From Bryobacterales bacterium (GTDB taxonomy: Bacteria; Acidobacteriota; Terriglobia; Bryobacterales; Bryobacteraceae), in NCBI GenBank assembly GCA_025462985.1, contig JAOAPP010000011.1, positions 1 through 11,398 on the forward strand: a stretch of DNA of 11,398 nucleotides, read 5' to 3'. Positions within the stretch are counted from its first letter, which is position 1, and each line of letters opens with the position of its first letter. Below the pieces are notes generated by a model, which made no database searches, had not been told where the DNA came from, and was given only the letters and a program-made list of their open reading frames with translations. A program made the translations under genes and the position numbers. This document shows positions 1 through 8,588 of the stretch, one piece after another.

Positions 1-168
1 AACGACGAATACATCGTAATCAAATTTGACGAGCATGGCGAGAAGAAATTCGTCAGCTCCATTGTTCTGCCGGCCTTGAAAAAGAGTGATCGGACACCGC
101 CGGTCGAAAAGCGGCGCGCCACGCGGACGAAAGCGGTGGCCCCGGCTGCTGCGGGCGGCGGAGCGTAA
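1..168 (+). CDS. C-terminal tail of an upstream gene, possibly a UvrD/PcrA-type helicase (partial)
   Basis: The window opens inside a reading frame (frame 1) that gives 55 residues and stops at TAA 166-168. The first part, with IVIKFDEHGEKKFV near residues 5-18, resembles the small Tudor-like C-terminal domain of UvrD/PcrA helicases, where a beta-strand pattern of the type 'V.FD..G.KKL' is typical. The last 25 or so residues are a basic, Ala/Pro-rich tail that looks disordered. Only this fragment is visible and no helicase motif lies inside the window, so the family call is an inference from a short match. Other SH3/Tudor-like domains would look similar. The frame has no internal stop, and the gap of 17 bases to purQ suggests the two genes could be co-transcribed. 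Confidence 0.5.
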   Translation, partial: NDEYIVIKFDEHGEKKFVSSIVLPALKKSDRTPPVEKRRATRTKAVAPAAAGGGA

Positions 169-185
169 AGGATTAGAAGCTTTAG

Positions 186-872
186 ATGAAAGTTGGGGTC
201 GTTGTATTTCCGGGCAGCAACTGCGACCACGACGCGTGGTACGCCGTCTCCGAAGATCTGCATCACCAGGCCGAGTACATTTGGCATGACTCGAACAGCC
301 TTGGCGATGTGGATGCGGTGATTCTGCCCGGAGGCTTCTCCTACGGAGATTATTTGCGCACCGGAGCCATCGCGAAGTTCTCGCCTGTGCTGAAGGCCGT
401 GAAAGAGTTTGCGCAGGCGGGCGGGCCTGTGTTGGGAGTCTGTAACGGATTTCAGATCCTAACCGAAGCCGGGCTGCTTCCGGGCGCCCTGGTTCGCAAC
501 TCCGAGTTGAAGTTCATCTGCAAGACAGTGCCGGTGGAAGTGGCCACCTCCGATTCGCCGTTTACGCATCAGGCGCGACGCGGAGAAGTGCTTCAGTTGC
601 CTGTGGCGCATGGCGAAGGCTGCTATGTCGCCGATGAGAAGACGCTCGATCAACTGGAAGCAGAAGATCGAGTCGTGCTTCGTTATAAGGGCCACTGCAA
701 TGGCTCGCAGCGCGACATAGCTGGCATCCTAAGTTCCGGCCGCAACGTGATGGGGATGATGCCGCACCCGGAACGCGCCGCCGACCCCCTCCTCGGACAT
801 ACTGACGGCATCAAGATCCTCAATTCATTACTGACCGCTCCTTCTCTCGTTTCCACAACCACCAAGTCATGA
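186..872 (+). CDS. purQ: Phosphoribosylformylglycinamidine synthase, glutaminase subunit PurQ
   Basis: PurQ is the class I glutamine amidotransferase subunit of FGAM synthase. It hydrolyses glutamine and passes ammonia to PurL, which converts FGAR to FGAM in step 4 of de novo purine synthesis in the cytoplasm. The 228-residue protein has the family's usual length. It starts with the typical [14 protein letters not shown] strand, has the oxyanion-region motif [11 protein letters not shown] near residues 48-58, the nucleophile elbow GVCNGFQ (Cys86), and the catalytic PHPER motif with His194 and Glu196. The ATG at 186 sits behind an AAGGA-like stretch (168-172, rather far) and AGAAG (175-179), so ribosome binding is plausible but not strong. 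The stop overlaps the purL start (ATGA at 869-872), which implies translational coupling and matched amounts of the two subunits. Confidence 0.97.
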   Translation: MKVGVVVFPGSNCDHDAWYAVSEDLHHQAEYIWHDSNSLGDVDAVILPGGFSYGDYLRTGAIAKFSPVLKAVKEFAQAGGPVLGVCNGFQILTEAGLLPGALVRNSELKFICKTVPVEVATSDSPFTHQARRGEVLQLPVAHGEGCYVADEKTLDQLEAEDRVVLRYKGHCNGSQRDIAGILSSGRNVMGMMPHPERAADPLLGHTDGIKILNSLLTAPSLVSTTTKS

Positions 873-3097
873 GTCAGATCACGCCCGATGTGATCGCAGC
901 CCATCAATTAACTCAGGGCGAATACGACAAGATCGTCAGCCTGCTTGGGCGCGAACCTTCCTTCACGGAGCTGGGGATTTTCAGCGTGATGTGGAGCGAG
1001 CATTGTTCTTACAAGAGCTCGCGCATTCACCTGAAAAAGCTTCCGACCGAGAGCAAATACGTTCTCCAGGGTCCGGGAGAGAATGCCGGCATCATCGATA
1101 TCGGCGACGGCGTAGCCATCGCTTTCAAAATCGAATCGCACAATCACCCGAGTTTCATTGAACCGTTCCAAGGGGCGGCTACGGGCGTCGGCGGCATTCT
1201 GCGTGACATTTTCACCATGGGCGCGCGCCCGATTGCCGTGATGGATTCCATTCGTTTCGGCAATCTGGAAGACGAAAAGACCGGAGCTCGCAATCGCCGC
1301 ATCCTCGAAGGCGTAGTTTCGGGCATCGCGCATTACGGCAACTGCTTCGGCGTGCCGACCGTCGGCGGGGAGTGCGTCTTTGAATCGAGCTATGACGGCA
1401 ACCCGCTGGTCAATGTTTTCGCGCTGGGCGTGTTCCGGCACGACGAGATTTTCTATGGGACCGCAAGCGGCGTCGGAAACCCGGTGATCTATGTCGGCGC
1501 GAAGACCGGACGCGATGGCATTCACGGGGCGTCGATGGCTTCGGCGGAGTTCACCGAAGAATCGAAGCAGAAGCGGCCGAATGTTCAGGTGGGCGATCCG
1601 TTTCTCGAAAAGCTGCTGCTCGAAGCTTGTCTGGAAGCCATGAAGACGGGCGCGATCGTCGGCATCCAGGACATGGGCGCTGCGGGACTAACCTCTTCGA
1701 CCTGCGAGATGGCCAGCCGCGCGGGAACTGGTATCGAGATCGACCTGCAGTACGTTCCGCAGCGCGAGCCAGGGATGACGCCGTACGAGATGCTGCTTTC
1801 CGAGTCCCAGGAGCGGATGCTGCTGGTGGCAGAGCGTGGCCGGGAGGGCGAAATCTTCGACGTCTTCAAGAAGTGGGGACTGGACGCGGCGACCATCGGC
1901 GTAGTCACGGACGACGGTCTGTTCCGGGTGAAGGACCACGGGAAGGTGTACGCCGAGATTCCGAACCGGGCGCTCGCCGATGAGGCGCCTAAGTACGACC
2001 GGCCGCATACGACACCGCTGCGGGTTGCGCCGCTCGATGGGCCAGAGTTCAAGAGCCGCGATCTGACAGCGGATCTTAAGTCGCTGATCGAGTCCGGCGA
2101 TATCTGTTCGAAGCGCTGGATTTGGGAGCAGTATGACCATCAGGTCCGGACTAACACGATCGCCGGACCAGGCGCGGAGGCTGCGGTTGTCCGGATCAAG
2201 GGAACGAATACCTCCGTTGCGATGTCACTGGACGGGAACGGGCGCTATTGCGCGCTGGATCCCCGAGAAGGAACAAAGCTGATTGTGGCCGAATGCTGCC
2301 GCAATCTTTCGACGGTTGGCGCGCTGCCGGTGGCGACGACGAACAACCTGAACTTCGGGAACCCTGAGAAGCCGGAGATTATGGCGCAGATCGTCGAGTC
2401 CGTTGAAGGCCTCGCCGAAGCGTGCCGCTTCTTTGAAGTGCCGGTGACCGGTGGAAACGTGAGTTTATACAACGAGACTCTGGGAACACCGATTTTTCCG
2501 ACTCCGGTCGTCGGTATTGTTGGGACCTTACCGACGACCGTTCCGCCGCCGATACATTTCCAGCATCCGGGCCGGAGTGTGATTCTGCTGGGTGGCCTTC
2601 GGAGCGCCACGGAACAGGAGTTCGGCGGGACTCAGTACGCGAAAGTTGTCCTCGATACGTTTTGGGGCAAGCCGCCGACGCTGGACATGGAGTATGAGCG
2701 CCGAGTACAGCAGACTGTCCGGGAACTGGTTCGAGAGAAGGCGGTTGAATCCGCGCATGATCTAAGCGAAGGCGGGCTTGCGGTCGCTCTCGCGGAGTGT
2801 TCCTTCGGTAAGGCACAAGTGGGCGCGGAGATCGATCTCGACTCGGATTTGCGGCCTGAATTGCTGCTTTTTCATGAAGCGCCGTCGCGGATTCTAGTGA
2901 GCACGGCGGATCCGGAGCGAGTCATTGCAGCGGCGCGAAAGAACGGTGTCGAAAGTGTGACAATTGGCGTTACACTTGAGTCAGGCGTTGTCATTCGCAA
3001 TCAGAAAGCAGTCCTGGTCGACTGCCGGATCGATGAGCTAGGGAAGCTGTGGGACACAGGTCTAGTGAATCTCTTGCACGATCCAGTGTCCGTTTAG
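869..3097 (+). CDS. purL: Phosphoribosylformylglycinamidine synthase, large subunit PurL (small-type)
   Basis: PurL is the synthetase subunit that uses ATP and ammonia from PurQ to turn FGAR into FGAM. At 742 residues it is the small type found in PurS-PurQ-PurL complexes, not the ~1,300-residue single-chain enterobacterial enzyme. Visible family motifs, in order, are SEHCSYKSS (43-51, containing the conserved active-site His45), [20 protein letters not shown] (90-109), [18 protein letters not shown] (265-282), TNNLNFGNP in the second half (491-499), [11 protein letters not shown] (528-538) and [11 protein letters not shown] (630-640). These mark the two duplicated AIRS-like halves. There is no Shine-Dalgarno sequence in front of ATG 869, so translation probably depends on coupling to purQ through the ATGA overlap. 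PurF follows after 34 bases. The required PurS partner is not encoded nearby. Confidence 0.97.
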   Translation: MSQITPDVIAAHQLTQGEYDKIVSLLGREPSFTELGIFSVMWSEHCSYKSSRIHLKKLPTESKYVLQGPGENAGIIDIGDGVAIAFKIESHNHPSFIEPFQGAATGVGGILRDIFTMGARPIAVMDSIRFGNLEDEKTGARNRRILEGVVSGIAHYGNCFGVPTVGGECVFESSYDGNPLVNVFALGVFRHDEIFYGTASGVGNPVIYVGAKTGRDGIHGASMASAEFTEESKQKRPNVQVGDPFLEKLLLEACLEAMKTGAIVGIQDMGAAGLTSSTCEMASRAGTGIEIDLQYVPQREPGMTPYEMLLSESQERMLLVAERGREGEIFDVFKKWGLDAATIGVVTDDGLFRVKDHGKVYAEIPNRALADEAPKYDRPHTTPLRVAPLDGPEFKSRDLTADLKSLIESGDICSKRWIWEQYDHQVRTNTIAGPGAEAAVVRIKGTNTSVAMSLDGNGRYCALDPREGTKLIVAECCRNLSTVGALPVATTNNLNFGNPEKPEIMAQIVESVEGLAEACRFFEVPVTGGNVSLYNETLGTPIFPTPVVGIVGTLPTTVPPPIHFQHPGRSVILLGGLRSATEQEFGGTQYAKVVLDTFWGKPPTLDMEYERRVQQTVRELVREKAVESAHDLSEGGLAVALAECSFGKAQVGAEIDLDSDLRPELLLFHEAPSRILVSTADPERVIAAARKNGVESVTIGVTLESGVVIRNQKAVLVDCRIDELGKLWDTGLVNLLHDPVSV

Positions 3098-3114
3098 AAC
3101 TTCCGCCTCCCCCC

Positions 3115-3120
3115 AGGAGA
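3115..3120 (+). promoter_or_regulatory. Ribosome binding site for purF
   Basis: AGGAGA lies 11 bases before the TTG at 3132. It is the only strong Shine-Dalgarno match in the purL-purF gap. It supports the TTG as the real start, because no ATG or GTG lies in frame between it and the catalytic cysteine codon. The GTG just after that cysteine would remove the nucleophile. Confidence 0.65.
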
Positions 3121-3131
3121 TCTCGACTACT

Positions 3132-4583
3132 TTGAACCAAGCTGATTCGTGTGAATCCGTTCACGAAGATCCGTTCGATAAGCTGCACGAAGAGTGCGGC
3201 GTGTTCGCGATTTTCGGGCACCCTGAAGCTGCCAATCTTGCGTATCTCGGACTGCACGCGCTCCAGCATCGCGGGCAGGAAAGCGCGGGCATTGCAACAA
3301 GCGATGGGCGGCTGATTCATCACGTCCGCCGAATGGGGCATGTTGCGGATATATTCACGCCGAATGTCCTGAACGAGCTGCCGGGTGAGCTGGCGATCGG
3401 GCATACCCGCTACTCAACGGCCGGCGACACGTCTATCCGGAACGCGCAGCCGCTTTCGGTTGCCTGCAACAAAGGGTCGGTTGCGGTCGCTCATAACGGC
3501 AACCTGACAAACGCGATCGAGCTGAGGCGTGACCTCGAAGACGATGGCTCCATTTTCCAGTCGACCAGCGATACCGAAGTCATTTTGCACTTGGTGGCGC
3601 GGTCGCGGGAACGTACGCTCGCCGGCGCGCTCCGGGATGCATTATTGCAAATCGAAGGCGCGTTCTCGCTGGTTTTTCTGGCCGAAGACAGGGTGATTGT
3701 GGCGCGAGATCCCTACGGGTTCCGGCCTCTTGCGATGGGCCGTCTGGAACTGCCGGATGGCAGCGTTGCCACAGTGTTTGCTTCCGAGACGTGTGCCTTC
3801 GACCTGATCAACGCTACGTACATCGGCGACGTGGAACCCGGTGAAATGGTGATTGTCGGCCCCGAAGGCACGACCCGCGAGTACTACACGCCTCCGGCAA
3901 GTCCGTCGCATTGTGCGTTCGAGCACGTGTACTTTTCGCGGCCGGATTCGGTTGTCTTTGGCAAGCCAGTCGCTCAGACTCGTGAACAGATGGGTCGCCT
4001 GCTGGCTCGGGAACACCCGGTCGAGGCGGATATCGTTGTTCCGGTTCCTGACTCGGGCGTGACGGCAGCGCTGGGATATGCGGCTGAGTCGGGCATTCCA
4101 TACCGCCAGGCTCTCATCCGCAATCACTACGTGGGACGGACTTTCATCGAACCCTCGCAGGCAATTCGGGATTTCGGCGTCAAGCTGAAGCTCAATCCGG
4201 TGCGGCACCTGCTGGAAGGCAAGCGCGTGGTGCTGGTGGACGATTCGATCGTGCGGGGAACAACCAGCCGCAAGATCGTTCGGATGGTGCGAAGCGCCGG
4301 AGCGCGCGAAGTGCATCTTCGCATCTCTTGTCCTCCTACCATCTCGCCGTGCTATTACGGCGTGGACACACCTTCGGAACGCGATCTGATTGCGGCAAAT
4401 TCCACCCTTGAAGAGATCAGGAACTACGTGGAAGCCGATTCGATCGGCTATCTTTCGCTCGACCAGTTGCAGAAGGCTCTGCAGGATCAGAAGGGCGAGT
4501 TCTGCTACTCCTGCTACACCGGCAAATATCCAACGCTCGTGCAGATCGGCGAAGTCGTCCTGGCCAAAACCGGCTGCTGTTAG
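3132..4583 (+). CDS. purF: Amidophosphoribosyltransferase PurF (Fe-S type, with propeptide)
   Basis: PurF catalyses the committed first step of purine synthesis: PRPP plus glutamine gives 5-phosphoribosylamine. The 483-residue protein has an N-terminal Ntn-type glutaminase domain and a C-terminal phosphoribosyltransferase domain. The catalytic Cys22 (EECGVFAIFG) must become the N-terminus, so residues 1-21 are a propeptide expected to be removed autocatalytically, as in Bacillus PurF. Other glutaminase motifs are QHRGQESAGIA (45-55), RYSTAG (93-98) and AHNGNL (120-125). The PRPP loop VLVDDSIVRGTTS is at 367-379. Cys261 (CAFEHVYFSRPDS), Cys407 (SPCYYG), Cys458 and Cys461 (CYSCYTGKYP) match the four ligands of the [4Fe-4S] cluster known from B. 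subtilis PurF, so the enzyme is probably oxygen-labile. The start is TTG, supported by AGGAGA at 3115-3120. It is last in the purQ-purL-purF operon. Confidence 0.97.
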   Translation: MNQADSCESVHEDPFDKLHEECGVFAIFGHPEAANLAYLGLHALQHRGQESAGIATSDGRLIHHVRRMGHVADIFTPNVLNELPGELAIGHTRYSTAGDTSIRNAQPLSVACNKGSVAVAHNGNLTNAIELRRDLEDDGSIFQSTSDTEVILHLVARSRERTLAGALRDALLQIEGAFSLVFLAEDRVIVARDPYGFRPLAMGRLELPDGSVATVFASETCAFDLINATYIGDVEPGEMVIVGPEGTTREYYTPPASPSHCAFEHVYFSRPDSVVFGKPVAQTREQMGRLLAREHPVEADIVVPVPDSGVTAALGYAAESGIPYRQALIRNHYVGRTFIEPSQAIRDFGVKLKLNPVRHLLEGKRVVLVDDSIVRGTTSRKIVRMVRSAGAREVHLRISCPPTISPCYYGVDTPSERDLIAANSTLEEIRNYVEADSIGYLSLDQLQKALQDQKGEFCYSCYTGKYPTLVQIGEVVLAKTGCC

Positions 4584-4596
4584 GGCTTTCTCTCTG

Positions 4597-5340
4597 CTAA
4601 GCGACCGGCTGCGGCTCAGGTTGTCTTGCTTCCAGTTCGTTCAAAATCTGCTCGCGGAGTTGGTCTGTCACTGGGCCGCGCGCTTTGATATTTAGCTCGG
4701 ATGTAGGTATAGGCTTGAGGATCCGTAGTGTCACATGACCCGGCTTCACGATGCCTCCGCCAAATGGCAACACCTCACGTGTGCCGATCAGCACAACCGG
4801 GATAAGCGGCACTCCGGCGCGAATCGCAATATAGGCGCCGCCTTCTTTGAACGGACGAAGGTTGCCGTCGTGTGATCTCCCGCCTTCAGGGAATATCAAC
4901 AGCGAGATCTTCTTCTTCTGGATTACTTCAGCCGCTGTCTGCATGGTTTTGACGGAGGCGCGGGGATCCTCTCGCGTAACCGGGATGTGACCGGCTCGCC
5001 CGAGGTGGGTTCCGATCAGTGGAATCTTGAAAAGACCCCTTTTCGCCAGAAATCGGAACTGCACCGGAATGTGCGCGAGGATGACCGGCGTGTCCATGTA
5101 GCTCATATGATTCGCGATGAAGATGTAGCTGCCATTAGGATCAATGTGCTCGACGCCTTCGACGCGCACCTTCACACCGCTGACCCAGAGCAAAACTCTG
5201 GCCCACGCGCGTGCCAGCGCAGCCTGCGCTCTTCCGGTTTCGTCGAAAAAGGACACGCAAAGACTGAGTGTCCCGAAGAAAAGTACCGACAGGATGACAG
5301 CCGGATCGGCGATAAGCAGGCCACGCAGGCTTTTCATCAC
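4597..5340 (-). CDS. plsC: 1-acyl-sn-glycerol-3-phosphate acyltransferase (PlsC family)
   Basis: This is a membrane-bound lysophospholipid acyltransferase, most likely making phosphatidic acid from lysophosphatidic acid with acyl-CoA or acyl-ACP as donor. The 247 residues match the family length. A hydrophobic segment at about 9-31 should anchor it to the inner membrane. Motif I is NHMSYMD (77-83, His78 and Asp83 catalytic), the substrate-binding region KRGLFKIPLIG is at 100-110, motif III is FPEGGRS (150-156), and motif IV is PLIPVVL (178-184). The start may be GTG 5340 or the adjacent ATG 5337. Neither has a clear Shine-Dalgarno sequence, but the preceding gene ends only 28 bases away, so coupling is likely. 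It is the last gene of the minus-strand cluster and converges on purF. Substrate could vary within the family. Confidence 0.93.
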   Translation of the reverse strand: MMKSLRGLLIADPAVILSVLFFGTLSLCVSFFDETGRAQAALARAWARVLLWVSGVKVRVEGVEHIDPNGSYIFIANHMSYMDTPVILAHIPVQFRFLAKRGLFKIPLIGTHLGRAGHIPVTREDPRASVKTMQTAAEVIQKKKISLLIFPEGGRSHDGNLRPFKEGGAYIAIRAGVPLIPVVLIGTREVLPFGGGIVKPGHVTLRILKPIPTSELNIKARGPVTDQLREQILNELEARQPEPQPVA

Positions 5341-5368
5341 AGACTCATTTTACGAAATTGACCGGGTT

Positions 5369-7315
5369 TCACGGCTGCGGCAGCACGATGACCTCCACCG
5401 CGCTGGCGGCTTTGCTGTCTCGATAAAGGCGCTCTGTGGCCGGTTTGAAGTCGTCGACAGTCGCGTGCGGGATGTCGACGAACGTCTGCGGGTTCCGATC
5501 TGTCAGCGGGAACCAGGAACTCTGCACCTGAATCATGATGCGATGACCCTTGCGGAAGGTGTGATCGAGGTCGGGCATCTCGAAATCGATGTCGGTGACC
5601 TTGCCGGGCGTGAGCGGTTCCGGTTTCGACCCGCCATTGCGGAACTTGGCGCGCATTGGTTCGCCTCGAACAAGTTGCTGATAGCCGCCCATATGCAGCG
5701 GTGGCGCACCCAGAATACGCTTGTTGCTTGTGGTGACCTCCGGTGCATCCGGGAAATCGTTCGGGTACACGTCGATCAGTTTTACAACGAAGTCCGAATC
5801 GGTGCCGGTAGAGGACACCTTGAGTTTCGGGGAAATCGGGCCGGCGATGGTGAGGTCTTCTGTCAGCGGCTCAGTTTGATAAGTGAGGACATCCGGACGG
5901 CGTGAAAACTCACGCTGGTCTTCTACCATGTAGCGTTGCGGAACGGTGTCGGTGGTATAGGGCACGAAAGGCACCGGATGATTGGGATCGCTGACGTACT
6001 CGTCATAAGCAGACGTCTGGTCAGCCGGAGGAGGGTCGAACGAAAGTTTTCCGTTCGCCTGGAAGTAGAGCTTTTTCGGTGCTGCTCCTTTGGGCGGCCA
6101 CTCATCGTACTTGCGCCACACGTTCGTTCCAGTCTCGAACATGTAGGCTTCCGGCGGGGCCTGGCCTTTGCCCTTCAGGTAGAGTTCGAAGAAAGGAAGC
6201 TGGATCTCTTTGCGGAAGAACTCGCTCGTCTTCGCATTGAATTGAACATCGCCCAAGTGGTCGCCCTGGGAGCGGGCCCATCCGCCATGGACCCAGGGGC
6301 CTTCGACGATGGTATTGGGTGTGCCCGGGTTGTCCTTCTCGATGGCCCGGTAGGTGCGCCAGGGGCCCGATAGATCTTCGGCGTCGTACCAGCCGCCCAC
6401 CGTCATAACGGCGCAGTGGACGTTGTGCATGTGCCGGGAGAGATCGCGCGCCTCCCAGTACTTGTCGTACGTGTTGTGGTTCATCTGGTCGGTGAAAAGG
6501 AAGTTCTGCCCTTTCAGGTAGACCTTGTCGAGGTTGGCAATGGAGCCGGCGTTCAAATAGAACGAGTAGCCGTCCGGAGTTCCCATCTCGAAAGGCACTT
6601 CCACCTTGGGCGGCGGCGCGGGCTCTGCAAACGGTTTGAAGAACGTGTAAAAGCCGAAGTTCGCAGCGAGCATGAAGGCTCCGCCGTGATAGGCGTCATC
6701 GCCGCGGAAGAGATCGGTCATGGGCGCTTGAGGGCTCGCGGCCTTGATTGCCGGATGCGAGTCGATGATGCTGGCCGACGTGTAAAAGCCGGGGTACGAA
6801 ATACCCCAGATGCCGACCTTGCCGTTGTTTCCGGGCACATGCTTCAGCAGGAACTCGATCGTGTCGTAGGTGTCTGAGGCATCGTCAACGTCCTGCGGAC
6901 CGGACTTGTGGTCGATGTGCGGATGCATCTCGACAAACGTGCCGCCCGATTCGTAGCGGCCCCGAACGTCCTGGTAGACGAAAATGTAGCCGGCTTTTTC
7001 GAATTCCTCGCTGGGTCCGAGCTCTTTCTTGTACTGGTCCTCGCCGTACGGCGCGACCGAATACGGCGTGCGGTCCATCAGAAACGGCCAGGTTTGCGAC
7101 TGATCTTTCGGCACGTAGACGCTGGTAAAGAGCTTGACGCCGTCGCGCATCGGAATTCTAAATTCGTACTTGGTGTAGTGCGCTTTGACGTAGTCCTCTG
7201 GGGGAGGAGCGGGCGCGGCCGGTTTGTCCTGGGCATGCGAACGGAGCGCGCTGGAAACTAGTAGAAAAAATGTTGCGGTGAGTGAGCGGACAAACTTGGT
7301 GTGGGAACAACTCAT
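5369..7315 (-). CDS. Secreted CocE/NonD-family serine hydrolase (X-Pro peptidase S15 / acylase type)
   Basis: This is an alpha/beta hydrolase of the CocE/NonD family, whose members include cocaine esterase, glutaryl-7-ACA and alpha-amino-acid ester acylases and X-Pro dipeptidyl peptidases. They cleave esters or amides through a Ser-Asp-His triad. The 648-residue chain begins with a signal peptide: basic start, hydrophobic core at about 11-24, and a likely cut after SHA at residue 28, followed by a Pro/Ala-rich linker. The nucleophile elbow is GISYPG (Ser173), the Asp is in GGWYD (Asp311) and the His in GPWVHGG (His343). The C-terminal part, from about residue 480 (LTIAGPISPKLKVSSTGTDSDF), is the jelly-roll domain typical of the family. 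It starts 7 bases after folC stops, with an A-rich stretch but no good Shine-Dalgarno sequence. The true substrate cannot be read from the sequence. Confidence 0.92.
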   Translation of the reverse strand: MSCSHTKFVRSLTATFFLLVSSALRSHAQDKPAAPAPPPEDYVKAHYTKYEFRIPMRDGVKLFTSVYVPKDQSQTWPFLMDRTPYSVAPYGEDQYKKELGPSEEFEKAGYIFVYQDVRGRYESGGTFVEMHPHIDHKSGPQDVDDASDTYDTIEFLLKHVPGNNGKVGIWGISYPGFYTSASIIDSHPAIKAASPQAPMTDLFRGDDAYHGGAFMLAANFGFYTFFKPFAEPAPPPKVEVPFEMGTPDGYSFYLNAGSIANLDKVYLKGQNFLFTDQMNHNTYDKYWEARDLSRHMHNVHCAVMTVGGWYDAEDLSGPWRTYRAIEKDNPGTPNTIVEGPWVHGGWARSQGDHLGDVQFNAKTSEFFRKEIQLPFFELYLKGKGQAPPEAYMFETGTNVWRKYDEWPPKGAAPKKLYFQANGKLSFDPPPADQTSAYDEYVSDPNHPVPFVPYTTDTVPQRYMVEDQREFSRRPDVLTYQTEPLTEDLTIAGPISPKLKVSSTGTDSDFVVKLIDVYPNDFPDAPEVTTSNKRILGAPPLHMGGYQQLVRGEPMRAKFRNGGSKPEPLTPGKVTDIDFEMPDLDHTFRKGHRIMIQVQSSWFPLTDRNPQTFVDIPHATVDDFKPATERLYRDSKAASAVEVIVLPQP

Positions 7316-7322
7316 CTTTTTT

Positions 7323-8585
7323 TCACGGTAGCAGGAGCGTTCTTCTTACCTCTCCAACGAGGTACAGCGAGCCGGTGAAGAATACGATTGCTTCAGGGGG
7401 AGCCGTTTCCGCTAATTCGATTGCATTAGAGGATGTAGGCGCGATGCTGCAATGCGGATGGTCGGTGACGGCAGCTAGGACTTCCGGGCGGAGAGCGCGC
7501 GGAAAGTCTGGTGCAGTGAGGATCAGGTGGTCGGCCAGCGGGAAGAGGCGCGTGGTGACTTCTTCCAGCGCCTTGTCGCGCATAGCGCCGTAGACGATCC
7601 ATACCGGCCGGCCCGCGCAGAATTCAGCGATGTAAGCGGCGAGTGCTTCTGCGCCCGCTGGATTGTGTGCGCCGTCCAGAACGAAGTCGGGTCGATTGCG
7701 AATCCATTCAAGACGGCCGGGCCAGACGGTTTCGCTCAAACCCCGGCGTATGGCGTCTGGCGTGAGTCCGAGCAGGCGGCAGGCTTCAATGGCGGTGACT
7801 GCATTCGTGACCTGATGTCTTCCGGCGAGCGGGCAATAGTATTCGACTCCATCCAACTGGAAACCGGAGCCCCGGGCAGCGGCGGCGACGCTCGTCAACG
7901 CCGAATCGGCGACGCGTTTCACCGGGCAGCCGAGCTCCTGGGCCCGAGTGAGGATAACGGTCTCAGCCTGCGGCAATTGAGGCGCAAGCACCAGAGGCAC
8001 GGCCGGTTTCAAGATGCCTGCCTTTTCGGACGCGATGGACTCGATGGTGTTGCCGAGGAACGCCTCGTGGTCGAAGGCGACCGGCGTGATGACGGTCAGT
8101 TCCGGAGCAATGACATTGGTGGCATCGAGACGGCCGCCCAACCCGACCTCGATGACGGAGATGTCGCAGCGGTCGCGGAAGTAGAGGAACGCCATCGCGG
8201 TGACGGTTTCGAAGTAGGAGGGGTGAGTGTCGATGCGCTCTTCCGCGACCAGACGCTCGGCTGCGTCATGGACGGCGTTGAAGGCCGCGGTGAAGTCTTC
8301 GGTCGAGATCGGGCTGCCGTCAACCTGGATTCTTTCGGTCGGCTCGATCAGATGGGGCGAGATGAAGAGGCCGGTCCGGTGCCCTGCACAACGCAAGGCG
8401 GCCGCGATCATGGCACTGGTGGAGCCCTTGCCATTTGTGCCGGCGATGTGGACAAAGCGCTGCCCGCGCTCCGGGTTGCCGAGTGCCGCGAGCAGGATCT
8501 GCATTCGTTCGAGGCCGAACCTGGCTCCGACTTTCAACTCGTTGCCGAGCGCGTAGAGATAACGGACGGAATCGGGATAACTCAC
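7323..8585 (-). CDS. folC: Bifunctional dihydrofolate synthase / folylpolyglutamate synthase FolC
   Basis: FolC adds glutamate to dihydropteroate and extends the polyglutamate tail of folates, using ATP in the cytoplasm. The 420 residues fit the Mur ligase-like family. Visible features are the P-loop HIAGTNGKGSTSAMIA (46-61), FISPHLIEPTERIQVDG (74-90), EVGLGGRLDATN (146-157), the SEKAGILK segment (186-193) with Lys188 at the usual carbamylated position, and DGAHNPAG (304-311) in the C-terminal domain. Whether it has both activities or only one cannot be decided by eye. The start is GTG at 8585, only 3 bases after the stop of the upstream lipoprotein gene and without a strong Shine-Dalgarno sequence, so translation is probably coupled. 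Folate cofactors feed purine synthesis, but this gene is on the opposite strand from purQLF and not in their operon. Confidence 0.96.
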   Translation of the reverse strand: MSYPDSVRYLYALGNELKVGARFGLERMQILLAALGNPERGQRFVHIAGTNGKGSTSAMIAAALRCAGHRTGLFISPHLIEPTERIQVDGSPISTEDFTAAFNAVHDAAERLVAEERIDTHPSYFETVTAMAFLYFRDRCDISVIEVGLGGRLDATNVIAPELTVITPVAFDHEAFLGNTIESIASEKAGILKPAVPLVLAPQLPQAETVILTRAQELGCPVKRVADSALTSVAAAARGSGFQLDGVEYYCPLAGRHQVTNAVTAIEACRLLGLTPDAIRRGLSETVWPGRLEWIRNRPDFVLDGAHNPAGAEALAAYIAEFCAGRPVWIVYGAMRDKALEEVTTRLFPLADHLILTAPDFPRALRPEVLAAVTDHPHCSIAPTSSNAIELAETAPPEAIVFFTGSLYLVGEVRRTLLLP

Positions 8586-8588
8586 GGC

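Noticed and set aside
86..289. A 67-codon + strand frame overlapping the purQ start
   Set aside because: It overlaps the upstream gene tail and purQ in another frame, is Arg-rich and has no family features.
908..1525. A 205-codon minus-strand frame within purL
   Set aside because: It is antisense to conserved PurL motifs and has a low-complexity composition.
3642..4316. A 224-codon minus-strand frame within purF
   Set aside because: It is fully antisense to the conserved PurF catalytic region, with no motifs or start signals of its own.
5144..5905. A 253-codon + strand frame across the plsC/CocE-type junction
   Set aside because: It lies opposite plsC and the hydrolase gene and shows no family motif. 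It is a shadow of coding bias.
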